In this document: in pieces, positions 53,003 to 60,834 of the stretch
Numbering within the stretch: position 1 is the first letter of the stretch
How the letters are laid out: each line of letters begins with the position of its first letter
DNA from: Demequina rhizosphaerae
Lineage (GTDB): Bacteria; Actinomycetota; Actinomycetes; Actinomycetales; Demequinaceae
DNA: 64,000 bases
Reading direction: 5' to 3'
Assembly: GCF_000971255.1 (NCBI RefSeq)
Contig: NZ_BBMC01000004.1
Location: 186,001-250,000, forward strand
Made by a program: the position numbers and the translations under genes
The notes under the pieces: model-generated
What the model saw: only the letters and a program-made list of their open reading frames with translations
Databases searched by the model: none
What the model was told of the DNA's origin: nothing

Positions 53003-53557
53003 TCAGTCGTCGAGGAAGTTGTAGTCGGGGCGGAAGACCGTGCCGTAGATCTCGCCGGCCGCCTTCATCTGGTCGAAGGAGGGGATGTAGAACTCCTCGG
53101 GCGTGGGGATGCCCGGCTTGTCCGTGGGGCGGCCGATGCCGTGGAAGAAGCGCGCGAAGCCCGCGGAGCTGACGCCCATGATCTTCGAGGTCGCCTCCAT
53201 GCGGAACGCGTGGATCGTGCCCTTGGGGACGTACCCGAAGCCGCCGGTGGTGAGGACCTTGTCGTCCTTGAAGCCCTGCTCGTCGTCCATCCACAGGTGG
53301 ACGGCGCCCTCCATGATGAAGAAGATCTCGTGGGTGAACGGGTGGATGTGGGCGGGGATGATGTCACCCGCGTTGCCCTCGCAGCTGAAGACGTCGTACT
53401 GGCCGTCGGTCTCGTCGCCGGTGAGCAGGATGGTGAAGAGGGTGTCGAAGACGACGGACTTCTCGCCCTCGCCGTCGTCCAGGTAGAACGGCTTGGGCTC
53501 TCCGGGCAGGATCCCTGCGTGCAGCGGCGCCAGGGCCGGGGTCTCGTTCGGGGACAT
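53003..53557 (-). CDS. Cupin protein, quercetin dioxygenase-like
   Basis: A 184-residue single-domain cupin. Motif 1 reads GDIIPAHIHPFTHEIFFIMEG in two parts: HIH-PFTHE for the metal ligands and IFFIMEG. Motif 2 includes GGFGYVPKGTIHAFR with the fourth ligand His. The closest named group is quercetin 2,3-dioxygenase-like cupins, but small cupins vary and function is not certain. AAGGAGG precedes the ATG at 53557. It lies between a LysR gene and an esterase gene on the same strand. Confidence 0.78.
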   Translation of the reverse strand: MSPNETPALAPLHAGILPGEPKPFYLDDGEGEKSVVFDTLFTILLTGDETDGQYDVFSCEGNAGDIIPAHIHPFTHEIFFIMEGAVHLWMDDEQGFKDDKVLTTGGFGYVPKGTIHAFRMEATSKIMGVSSAGFARFFHGIGRPTDKPGIPTPEEFYIPSFDQMKAAGEIYGTVFRPDYNFLDD

Positions 53558-53675
53558 CGAGCCAACCTCCTTGTTGGTCCGCGGCCGACCTCGTCGTCGG
53601 GCCGCTGGGCACCAGCATCCGGGACGAAGGTCCCGGAGCGGAAGTTCGAGATCCCTACAGATCGGAAGGCGGCGC
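53558..53675 (-). promoter_or_regulatory. LysR-cupin gap
   Basis: In the 118 nt upstream of the cupin gene, AGATC-TGTAG-GGATCT on the minus strand is a T-N11-A type site that LysR proteins often bind. CGGGAC-CTTC-GTCCCG forms a hairpin nearer the gene. Confidence 0.4.
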
Positions 53676-54581
53676 CTATCGGTCCTCGCGGCGCGCGCGA
53701 CCGGCCTCGGCCTGCGCGATCTCGGTGAAGGCCGCCACGGTCGGCTCGCGACGCCGGCGCGTGCACAGCAGGATGGTCGCGGGCTCGATGTCGTGGATCG
53801 GCACGAACGCGAGGTCGGCGCGCGGGTAGTGCGCGGCCGCGGACGCGGCGGCGATGTTGACCCCCATGCCCGCGGACACGAGCTCGAGCAGCCCCTCGAT
53901 GTCGTCGGCGCGCGGCCCGAGCCGCGGGTGCGAGCCGTCGGGGCGGGGATCCACCGTCCACCACGCGATCGCGTCGGCATGGTCGCCGGAGACCGCGACG
54001 AAGGTCTCGTCGCGCACCTCGTCGATCGAGATCGAGTCGCGTCCCGCCAGCGGGTGGTCGGCCCGCATGATGAGCACGCGCGGCTCGGTCCACAGCGGCG
54101 CGGTGGCGAGAACCTCCTGGTCGTGGGGCAGCGGCGCGGGTGCGAGCACCGCGTCCACGCGTCGCGCGACGAGTTCGCGCTCGACGTCGAAGAAGCCGAC
54201 GCGCCGCATCTCGAGCCGCAGATGGGGGATCTCCGCGACCGCCGTCATGATCGCCGCGGTGAGCGGGCCCGCGCCCGCCGCGACCACCCCGAGGCGCAGC
54301 GTCGTCTCGGTCGGCGTCCGCTGCTCCGCGATCCACGCGGTGAGGTCGTCGTGCGCGTCGAGCACCCGCGTGGCGTGGGGCAGCATCGCCGCGCCCAGCG
54401 GCGTGAGCGTCACGGAGCGCGAGGTCCGCTCGAACAGGAGTCCGCCCACGGTGCGCTCGAGCCCGGCGATCTGCTGGCTCAGCGAGGGCGAGGAGATGGA
54501 CAGGCGCTCGGCCGCGCGGCCGAAGTGCAGCTCCTGCGCGAGCGCGCGGAAGTACCGCAGCGTGGGCACCGAGACGTCCAC
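53676..54581 (-). CDS. LysR family transcriptional regulator
   Basis: A 301-residue regulator. The N-terminal helix-turn-helix reads ALAQELHFGRAAERLSISSPSLSQQI, followed by the linker helix and a two-part effector domain. GTG at 54581 has GGAGG upstream. It is upstream of, and on the same strand as, the cupin and esterase genes, which it may control. Confidence 0.92.
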   Translation of the reverse strand: MDVSVPTLRYFRALAQELHFGRAAERLSISSPSLSQQIAGLERTVGGLLFERTSRSVTLTPLGAAMLPHATRVLDAHDDLTAWIAEQRTPTETTLRLGVVAAGAGPLTAAIMTAVAEIPHLRLEMRRVGFFDVERELVARRVDAVLAPAPLPHDQEVLATAPLWTEPRVLIMRADHPLAGRDSISIDEVRDETFVAVSGDHADAIAWWTVDPRPDGSHPRLGPRADDIEGLLELVSAGMGVNIAAASAAAHYPRADLAFVPIHDIEPATILLCTRRRREPTVAAFTEIAQAEAGRARREDR

Positions 54582-54706
54582 CGACCACCTCCGGGGCGAG
54601 CGGGGCCTCGTCGCCCCGATCGTGAGGGTCAGCCTATCCGTGGCGACCCGACGGAGGCCAGGGCCCCCGCGTGGTGCGCGGGGCCCCGGCCTCGGTGCGA
54701 CGGGCG

Positions 54707-57484
54707 TCAGACGGCGGCGAGCGCCTGGTCGAGCTGCTCCAGGGTGTGCGGCGGGACGCCGAAGAGCACGTCCTGGAGCGCGCTGCCCTCGGTCCACGAG
54801 GTGCGCGCGGCGAAGCCGGCCGCGTAGCCCTCGCTGAAACCGCGCAGCGTCTCCATGAGCGTCGCGAAGGCGTCCGGGTCGTCCGCGATCGCCGACAGCG
54901 GCGTGGCGAGCGAGTACGGGCCCGCGGGGGGCGTGGGCGCCGGGACCGTGCCGCGGAAGGCGTGCGTGCCGGAGCCGACCTCGACCGGCTCGCCGCCCCA
55001 CGGCAGGACGACGGTCGCGGTCGCGTTCGGCGGCACCACGGCCTCGACGACGACCTCGTCGCCGTCGCGGCGCCACGAGGACGATGCGGTGCCGAGCGGC
55101 GTCTCCTGGATCGAGGACGCGTGGTCGAAGCCGGCGACGGGCGTCGGCGCGATGGTGAGGCGCGTGCCGCCGGGCGTCGCGAGCGCCAGGCCCGCGAGGG
55201 TCCGGTGGAGCCAGTCCGCGACGGCGCCGAGCGCGTAGTGGTTGAAGCTCGTCATCTCGCCGGGGTTGATCGAGCCGTCCGGGAGCATCGAGTCCCAGCG
55301 CTCCCAGATCGTGGTGGCGCCGAGCGTCACGGGGTAGAGCCACGACGGGCAGTCGGTTTGGAGCAGCAGGCGCGCGGCGGCGTCGGCGTGGCCCGTCGCG
55401 GACAGCGCGCCCAGGATGAGCGGCGTGCCGACGAAGCCCGTGCTGATCCGGTAGCGCGTGGCGCGGACGCGCTCGGCGAGGCGCGCGCCGAGCGCGTCCC
55501 GCAGCTCCGGGTCCGTGACGAGGTCGAAGCCGATCGCGAGCGCGTACGCGGTGGGCGCGTCGGACATCATGCGCCCGGCGGGGGTGACGTAGGCGGCGCG
55601 GAAGGCCGCGGCGACCTCGTCGGCGTGCCGCGCATACGCGGCGGCCGTCGCATCGTCCCCGAGCGCGGCGGCGGCCTGCGAGACGATGCGTGCGGAGCGG
55701 GCGACGTACGCGGTCGCGACGATGTCGCGCGACACCTTGGCGGCGCCGGGCTGGTCCGCCGGGGCGTCGGGGTCGAGCCAGTCGCCGAACTGCATCGAGC
55801 CCTCCCACAGGCGGCTCTCGCCGGCCTGCTCGAGGAGCACGTCGGCCCACGCGCGCATGCTCGGCAGCTGGTCGGCGAGGACCTCGCGGTCGCCGTAGCG
55901 GCGGTAGAGCTCCCACGGCACCACGGTGGCCGCGTCGCCCCACGCGGCGGCGGGGCGCGCGTGGCCCCGGAGAGCGTCGGGCACGACCATCGGCACGACG
56001 CCGCCATGCGCCTCCTGCTCGCGCGCGAGGTCGACGAGCCAGTCCGCGAGGAACGCGTCGCAGTCGTGCAGCGTCGCGGCGGTGGGGGAGAAGACCTGGA
56101 TGTCGCCGGTCCAGCCGAGGCGCTCGTCGCGCTGCGGGCAGTCGGTGGGGATCGACAGGAAGTTGCCGCGCATGCCCCACACGACGTTCTCGTGCAGGCG
56201 GTTGACCAGCGGGTGCGAGCTGTCGAAGCGGGCGGTGCGGGCCATGTCGCTGTGGAGCACGCGCGCGGTGAACGCCGCGGGGTCGAGCTGGCCGGGCCAC
56301 CCGGAGACCTCGACGTAGCGGAAGCCGTGGAAGGTGAACTCGGGCTCGAGCACCTCCGTGCCGGTGCCCGCGAGCGTGAAGGCGTCGGTCTGGACCGCGG
56401 CGCGCAGCGGGCGCATGCCCATCTCGCCGTGCTCGAGGACCTCGGCGTGCCGCAGCGTGACCACGGCGCCCGCGGGGCCGTCGACGACCGCGCGCACGCG
56501 ACCCACGAGGTTCTGGCCGAAGTCGAGGACCGTCGCGCCCGACGGGGTGGTGATCACCTCGACGACGGCGAGCTCCTCGGTCACCCGGACCGGGGGAGCG
56601 AGGCGCGGCTCGGGGGTGAGCGCGACCTCCTCGACGGCGACCGGGGTCCAGCCGTCCGTCGCCGCGCCGGGCTCGTCCCAGCCGTCGACGGCGCGGCGCA
56701 GGTCCACCGTCTCTCCGGCGTAGATGCTCGAGTCCGTGATCGGGCCGTCGCCGCGCGCGAGCCACGCGGGGCCGGTGACGACGGTGCGCTCGGTGCCGTC
56801 GGCGAAGCGCATCCACAGCTGGGCGGCGTAGGACGGCTGCTCGCCGTAGACGCGCTGCGGGCGGCCGAAGAAGCCGTAGCCCTCGGTGCGCCACGCGCCC
56901 GCGAGCATGACGCCGATCGCGTTCGTGCCGGCGCGCAGCAGCGCGGTCACGTCGGTGCTGTCGAGCTGGATCCGCTTGTCGTACGCGCTCCAGCCCGGCG
57001 CGAGCACCCGGTCGTCGGTGCGCACCCCGTTGATGCTGGTCGCGTGGGCGCCGATGGCGCTCGCGTACAGCACCGCCTCGACCGGCGCCTCGGGCAGGTC
57101 GAAGGCGTGGCGCAGCAGCGCCGGCTGGGCGACGCGGTCCGGGCCCGCGAGGCCGACGAACGCTGCCGTCCACGCGCCGTCGCCCAGGAATCCCGCGCGC
57201 ACGGCGAGCGGCGCGCTCCACGAGGTCTCCTCGCCGCCGGACGATGCGACACGCACCGTGAGCGCGCGCCGCTCGCCGGGGGCGAGGGGCGCGAACGGCC
57301 ACGCGACGGCGACGGCGTCCGAGCCGTCGATGCGGTGGACCGCGCCCGTGCCGTCGGCGAGCTCCGCCCACGACTGGGCCCAGCCGGGCGTGTCGGTGTC
57401 GACGCGCCAGCCGAGGGTGGGCGCCGCGGCGGTCGCGACGCCGTCGGGGTGGCGCGTGAGGCGGAGGGAGGCGGTGGGCTGCAT
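54707..57484 (-). CDS. GH78 alpha-L-rhamnosidase
   Basis: A 925-residue family 78 enzyme without a signal peptide. Jelly-roll domains (about 1-400, with FLGDGAWTAAFVGL and FHGFRYVEVSGW) precede the (alpha/alpha)6 barrel, where IPTDCPQRDERLGWTGD is the family hallmark and the Glu of DERLGW region is the likely general acid. ATTIWERWDSMLPDGS and MTSFNHYALGAV are also conserved. GAGGAG precedes the ATG. It removes rhamnose from plant glycosides such as flavonoid rhamnosides or pectic fragments. Confidence 0.93.
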   Translation of the reverse strand: MQPTASLRLTRHPDGVATAAAPTLGWRVDTDTPGWAQSWAELADGTGAVHRIDGSDAVAVAWPFAPLAPGERRALTVRVASSGGEETSWSAPLAVRAGFLGDGAWTAAFVGLAGPDRVAQPALLRHAFDLPEAPVEAVLYASAIGAHATSINGVRTDDRVLAPGWSAYDKRIQLDSTDVTALLRAGTNAIGVMLAGAWRTEGYGFFGRPQRVYGEQPSYAAQLWMRFADGTERTVVTGPAWLARGDGPITDSSIYAGETVDLRRAVDGWDEPGAATDGWTPVAVEEVALTPEPRLAPPVRVTEELAVVEVITTPSGATVLDFGQNLVGRVRAVVDGPAGAVVTLRHAEVLEHGEMGMRPLRAAVQTDAFTLAGTGTEVLEPEFTFHGFRYVEVSGWPGQLDPAAFTARVLHSDMARTARFDSSHPLVNRLHENVVWGMRGNFLSIPTDCPQRDERLGWTGDIQVFSPTAATLHDCDAFLADWLVDLAREQEAHGGVVPMVVPDALRGHARPAAAWGDAATVVPWELYRRYGDREVLADQLPSMRAWADVLLEQAGESRLWEGSMQFGDWLDPDAPADQPGAAKVSRDIVATAYVARSARIVSQAAAALGDDATAAAYARHADEVAAAFRAAYVTPAGRMMSDAPTAYALAIGFDLVTDPELRDALGARLAERVRATRYRISTGFVGTPLILGALSATGHADAAARLLLQTDCPSWLYPVTLGATTIWERWDSMLPDGSINPGEMTSFNHYALGAVADWLHRTLAGLALATPGGTRLTIAPTPVAGFDHASSIQETPLGTASSSWRRDGDEVVVEAVVPPNATATVVLPWGGEPVEVGSGTHAFRGTVPAPTPPAGPYSLATPLSAIADDPDAFATLMETLRGFSEGYAAGFAARTSWTEGSALQDVLFGVPPHTLEQLDQALAAV

Positions 57485-57516
57485 GGTGCTCCTCGGGCGG
57501 CGCGCGGGCGCCGTCA

Positions 57517-57535
57517 ATTTCTTATGGGTGAAAGA
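57517..57535. promoter_or_regulatory. TetR operator candidate upstream of GH78
   Basis: ATTTCTTATGGGTGAAAGA (57517-57535) matches the site at 58199-58217 read on the other strand at 16 of 19 positions. It lies 33 nt before the GH78 start. Confidence 0.65.
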
Positions 57536-57546
57536 TGCGGGGTGGA

Positions 57547-58167
57547 TCAGGACCCGGCGACGGGCGTCGCGTCGAGCTGGGCGAGGGGGGCCGTGAGGTA
57601 GCCGTCGAAGTGCCCGCGGACGATGCTCTCCATGTCGACGTCGACGTCCTGGAGCCACAGCAGCTGGAGGCCCTCCGCCATCGCGGTGGTCTCGAGCGCC
57701 GCGGTCCGCGGGTCGATGCCGTCGCGCAGCAGTCCGCGGTCCCTGATCTCCTCGAACGCGCGAGCGGTGCCGGCGACGACGAAGCCGAAGCGCCGCGAGA
57801 TGTACTCGTGCGCGGGATGATCCGGGGCCGAGGACTCCGCCGCGAGGATCGAGTAGAGACGCAGAAGGCCTGGTACTGCCTTGTTCCGGCGCGCGATCTC
57901 GAGGAGTCCGCGCAGGAACTCGACGTCGTGGCGCCCCGACAGGATGTCGAGCGCGAGCTGGTCGCGACGCTCGAGCACGGCCTCGAGGAGCGCGAGCTTG
58001 GACCCGAAGTGGTGGAGCAGCCCGGGCTGCGTCATCCCGACCGTGCGCGCGATCTCGTTGACCGATGCGGCCGTGTACCCCTGGCGCGAGAACACGTCGA
58101 AGGCGGCGTCGAGGATCTCCTCCCGACGCTTCGCCGACTTCTTGTAGGCGCCCCGTTGCGTTGCCAT
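57547..58167 (-). CDS. TetR family transcriptional regulator
   Basis: A 206-residue regulator. The helix-turn-helix is AAFDVFSRQGYTAASVNEIARTVGMTQPGLLHHFG. The ligand domain follows. It lies between the GH78 gene and the importer operon, with a related palindrome on each side. The ATG at 58167 follows TAACCT by 6 nt (leaderless). Control of rhamnoside use is a good inference. Confidence 0.92.
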   Translation of the reverse strand: MATQRGAYKKSAKRREEILDAAFDVFSRQGYTAASVNEIARTVGMTQPGLLHHFGSKLALLEAVLERRDQLALDILSGRHDVEFLRGLLEIARRNKAVPGLLRLYSILAAESSAPDHPAHEYISRRFGFVVAGTARAFEEIRDRGLLRDGIDPRTAALETTAMAEGLQLLWLQDVDVDMESIVRGHFDGYLTAPLAQLDATPVAGS

Positions 58168-58173
58168 GGGGCG

Positions 58174-58179
58174 AGGTTA
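58174..58179 (-). promoter_or_regulatory. -10 box TAACCT of the TetR gene
   Basis: On the minus strand TAACCT ends 6 nt before the ATG. The TetR operator candidate lies 20 nt further upstream, so self-repression is possible. Confidence 0.5.
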
Positions 58180-58198
58180 TCAGGTCGTGAAACGAAAA

Positions 58199-58230
58199 TC
58201 TTGAACCCTTAAGAAATTGCGTGCTAGTGT
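58199..58230 (+). promoter_or_regulatory. Importer promoter overlapped by TetR operator
   Basis: TTGAAC (58201-58206), 18 nt, TAGTGT (58225-58230). The palindrome TCTTGAACCCTTAAGA (58199-58214) covers the -35 box. A bound repressor would block the polymerase. Confidence 0.65.
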
Positions 58231-58275
58231 CACCCTCACGTCGCCGATGACGTCACCTCAAGGAGGAAAGCAACG

Positions 58276-59829
58276 ATGCTTCGCACTACACGGCTCGCCG
58301 CACTGGCAGGTGCCGCAGCCATCACCCTCACCGCCTGCTCGTCCACGGGCTCCGACGAAGAGCCGAGCACCGGCGCGACCGGCGACTCGACCGGCACCGT
58401 CGTCGAGGGCGGGGATCTCCGCTACGGCTCGGTCGTCGATATCTCGACCTGGATCGCCGCAGACGCGGCGTGGGGCAACGAGGCGACCTACTACATGGCG
58501 GTCTACGACAGCCTGCTGCGCACGTCCGCGACCAACGAGATCGAGCCGGGACTCGCCGAGGCGTGGGAGTACAACGACGACCTCACCGAGCTCACCCTCG
58601 ACATCCGCGACGGCGTGACGTTCACCGACGGCACCGCGCTCGACGCGCAGGTCGTGGTGGACAACCTCAACCGCTTCCGCGAGGGCGCCTCGCCCGACCG
58701 CGGCCTCCTCGACGCGGTCGCCGACGTGACCGCGGCCGACGAGGACACCGTGGTCATCGCGCTGTCCGCCCCGGACCCGGCGCTCGAGATCAACCTCTCC
58801 ATGCAGGCCGGCCTCATCGCATCGCCGTCGACCTTCGACGCCGAGGACGCGCAGACCACCCCGGTCGGCACGGGCCCGTACATGCTCGACTCCGCCGCGT
58901 CGACCATCGGCGCGACCTACGTGTTCACGCCCAACGAGGACTACTGGGCCCCCGAGGACCAGCACTACGAGTCGCTCACCATCAACTACTACGCGGACGC
59001 CTCGGCCCTGCTCAACGCGCTGCGCGACAACCAGGTCGACGTCGCCAACCTCAACTCGGTGACCCAGATCCCCGACGCCGAGTCCGCCGGCTACACCATC
59101 AACACCGAGCCGGTGAACTGGAAGGGCATCATCCTCGCGGACCGCTGGGGCATGAACAACGAGGCGCTCGGCGACGTGCGCGTCCGCCAGGCGATCAACT
59201 ACGCGCTCGACCGCGAGGGCCTGCTGCAGGGCCTCGAGGCCGGCTACGGCGAGGTCACCACGCAGATCTTCAACACCGAGGGCGACGCGTTCGACTCCGC
59301 GCTCGACGAGGCCTACCCGTACGACCCGGAGAAGGCGAAGTCGCTGCTCGCCGAGGCCGGCTACGCCGACGGCGTCACCATCGTGATGCCGCAGACGGGC
59401 TTCGTGCCCGCCTCGGAGTACGAGCTCATCGCCGGCGTCCTGGCCGAGTCGAACATCTTCATCGAGTACGAGCAGGCCGGCGAGAGCTTCTTCGGCGACC
59501 TGCTCGGCGGCACCTGGTCGGCGTTCAACTTCGGCCTCAACCAGGAGCCCCTCGCGTGGCAGACCTACAACCAGGCGATCGCGCCCGGTGCCGCGTGGAA
59601 CGTCTTCCACCAGGCCGACGAGACCGTCGAGGGCCTCGCCGCCCGCATCCGCCTCGGCGGTGAGGACGGTGCCGCTGCGGCGCAGGAGCTCAACGCGTAC
59701 ATGGTCGAGGAGGCGTGGTTCGCACCCTTCTACCGCGTGCTCGGCGTGATCGTCACCGCGGACGGCTTCGCCGTGACGAACAAGTCCGGCCAGGCCGTGG
59801 CCAACCTCTGGGACATCACCCCCGCATAA
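58276..59829 (+). CDS. ABC transporter substrate-binding protein, family 5
   Basis: A 517-residue lipoprotein (lipobox LTAC at about residue 20) of the peptide/oligosaccharide family 5 (DppA-like). EPGLAEAWEYNDDLTELTLDIRDGV broken by spacing and VRQAINYALDREGL are family landmarks. AAGGAGG precedes the ATG. Several family 5 proteins bind plant oligosaccharides instead of peptides; next to GH78 and GH1 a rhamnosyl-glucoside ligand is plausible. Confidence 0.93.
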   Translation: MLRTTRLAALAGAAAITLTACSSTGSDEEPSTGATGDSTGTVVEGGDLRYGSVVDISTWIAADAAWGNEATYYMAVYDSLLRTSATNEIEPGLAEAWEYNDDLTELTLDIRDGVTFTDGTALDAQVVVDNLNRFREGASPDRGLLDAVADVTAADEDTVVIALSAPDPALEINLSMQAGLIASPSTFDAEDAQTTPVGTGPYMLDSAASTIGATYVFTPNEDYWAPEDQHYESLTINYYADASALLNALRDNQVDVANLNSVTQIPDAESAGYTINTEPVNWKGIILADRWGMNNEALGDVRVRQAINYALDREGLLQGLEAGYGEVTTQIFNTEGDAFDSALDEAYPYDPEKAKSLLAEAGYADGVTIVMPQTGFVPASEYELIAGVLAESNIFIEYEQAGESFFGDLLGGTWSAFNFGLNQEPLAWQTYNQAIAPGAAWNVFHQADETVEGLAARIRLGGEDGAAAAQELNAYMVEEAWFAPFYRVLGVIVTADGFAVTNKSGQAVANLWDITPA

Positions 59830-59837
59830 CCGGAACG

Positions 59838-59869
59838 CCGGTGGGGGCGGGCGCGCCCGCCCCCACCGG
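59838..59869 (+). terminator. 32-nt perfect palindrome after the binding-protein gene
   Basis: The two 16-nt halves (59838-59853 and 59854-59869) are exact complements. It lies 8 nt after the stop and 23 nt before the permease ATG, where it can protect the upstream mRNA and reduce read-through. Confidence 0.75.
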
Positions 59870-59892
59870 TCTCCACCCCCCTCGGAGACATC

Positions 59893-60834
59893 ATGCTCAG
59901 CTTCGTCGGCAAGCGCCTCGCCACAGGCGTCGGCCTCATCGTCACCCTCGCGGTGCTCACGTTCTTCTTCCTCCAGCTCGGCAACAGCGACACCGCGCAG
60001 CGGATCGCCGGCCAGCAGGCCGGACCCGACGCGGTCGCGGTCGTGGAGGAGCGGCTCGGACTCGACCGGCCCGCGATCGTCCAGTTCTTCGACTGGGCAG
60101 GATCGGCCCTCACCGGCGACCTCGGCCGCTCGTGGTTCAGCGGCCAGGAGGTCACCGAGGCCGTCACCACCCGGATGTCCGTCACCGTGACGCTGGCCGT
60201 CGGGTCGGTGCTCCTCACCGCGCTCCTCGGCATCACGCTCGGCGCGCTCGCGGCCACCCGCCGCGGCTGGCTCGACCGGACGGTCCAGGTCCTCGCCGTC
60301 ATCGGCCAGGCGATCCCCGGCTTCCTGCTCGCGATGGCCCTCGTCCTCGTGTTCGCGATCGAGCTCGACTGGTTCCCCGCGACGGGCTACACGCGCTTCT
60401 CCGAGTCGCCCTCCGAGTGGCTGCTGTCGATCGCGCTGCCCGTGATCGCGCTGACCCTCGGCTCGATCGGCGGCGTCGCCCAGCAGGTCCGCGGGGCGAT
60501 GATCGACGCGTTCGAGCGCGACTACGTCCGCACGCTGCGCAGCCGCGGGCTCCCGCGCGGCAGCGTCGTGTACCAGCACGTCCTGCGCAACGCGGCCGGG
60601 CCCGCCCTCACCGTGCTGGGACTCCAGTTCGTCATCCTGCTCGGCGGCGCCGTCATCGTCGAGCAGCTGTTCTCCATCCCCGGCCTCGGCCCGCTGGCGC
60701 TGGCGAGCACGTCCCAGGGCGACATCCCCGTCGTCATGGGCATCGTGGTCGTGACCGGCGTCATCGTCGTCGTCGTCAACACCCTGGTCGATGTCATCCA
60801 GGCCTGGGTCAACCCGAAGGTGCGTGTCTCATGA
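59893..60834 (+). CDS. ABC transporter permease (DppB-like)
   Basis: A 313-residue permease with six helices. It opens LSFVGKRLATGVGLIVTLAVLTFFFLQL in two segments and has the EAA-like loop AFERDYVRTLRSRGLPRGSVVYQHVLRNA split over two lines of the fold. Its stop overlaps the next gene (ATGA). Confidence 0.94.
   Translation: MLSFVGKRLATGVGLIVTLAVLTFFFLQLGNSDTAQRIAGQQAGPDAVAVVEERLGLDRPAIVQFFDWAGSALTGDLGRSWFSGQEVTEAVTTRMSVTVTLAVGSVLLTALLGITLGALAATRRGWLDRTVQVLAVIGQAIPGFLLAMALVLVFAIELDWFPATGYTRFSESPSEWLLSIALPVIALTLGSIGGVAQQVRGAMIDAFERDYVRTLRSRGLPRGSVVYQHVLRNAAGPALTVLGLQFVILLGGAVIVEQLFSIPGLGPLALASTSQGDIPVVMGIVVVTGVIVVVVNTLVDVIQAWVNPKVRVS

Noticed and set aside
53676..57371. A 1231-residue frame that would fuse a long N-terminal part to the LysR regulator
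   Set aside because: Only the last 301 residues are a real protein. The rest overlaps the GH78 gene in another frame.
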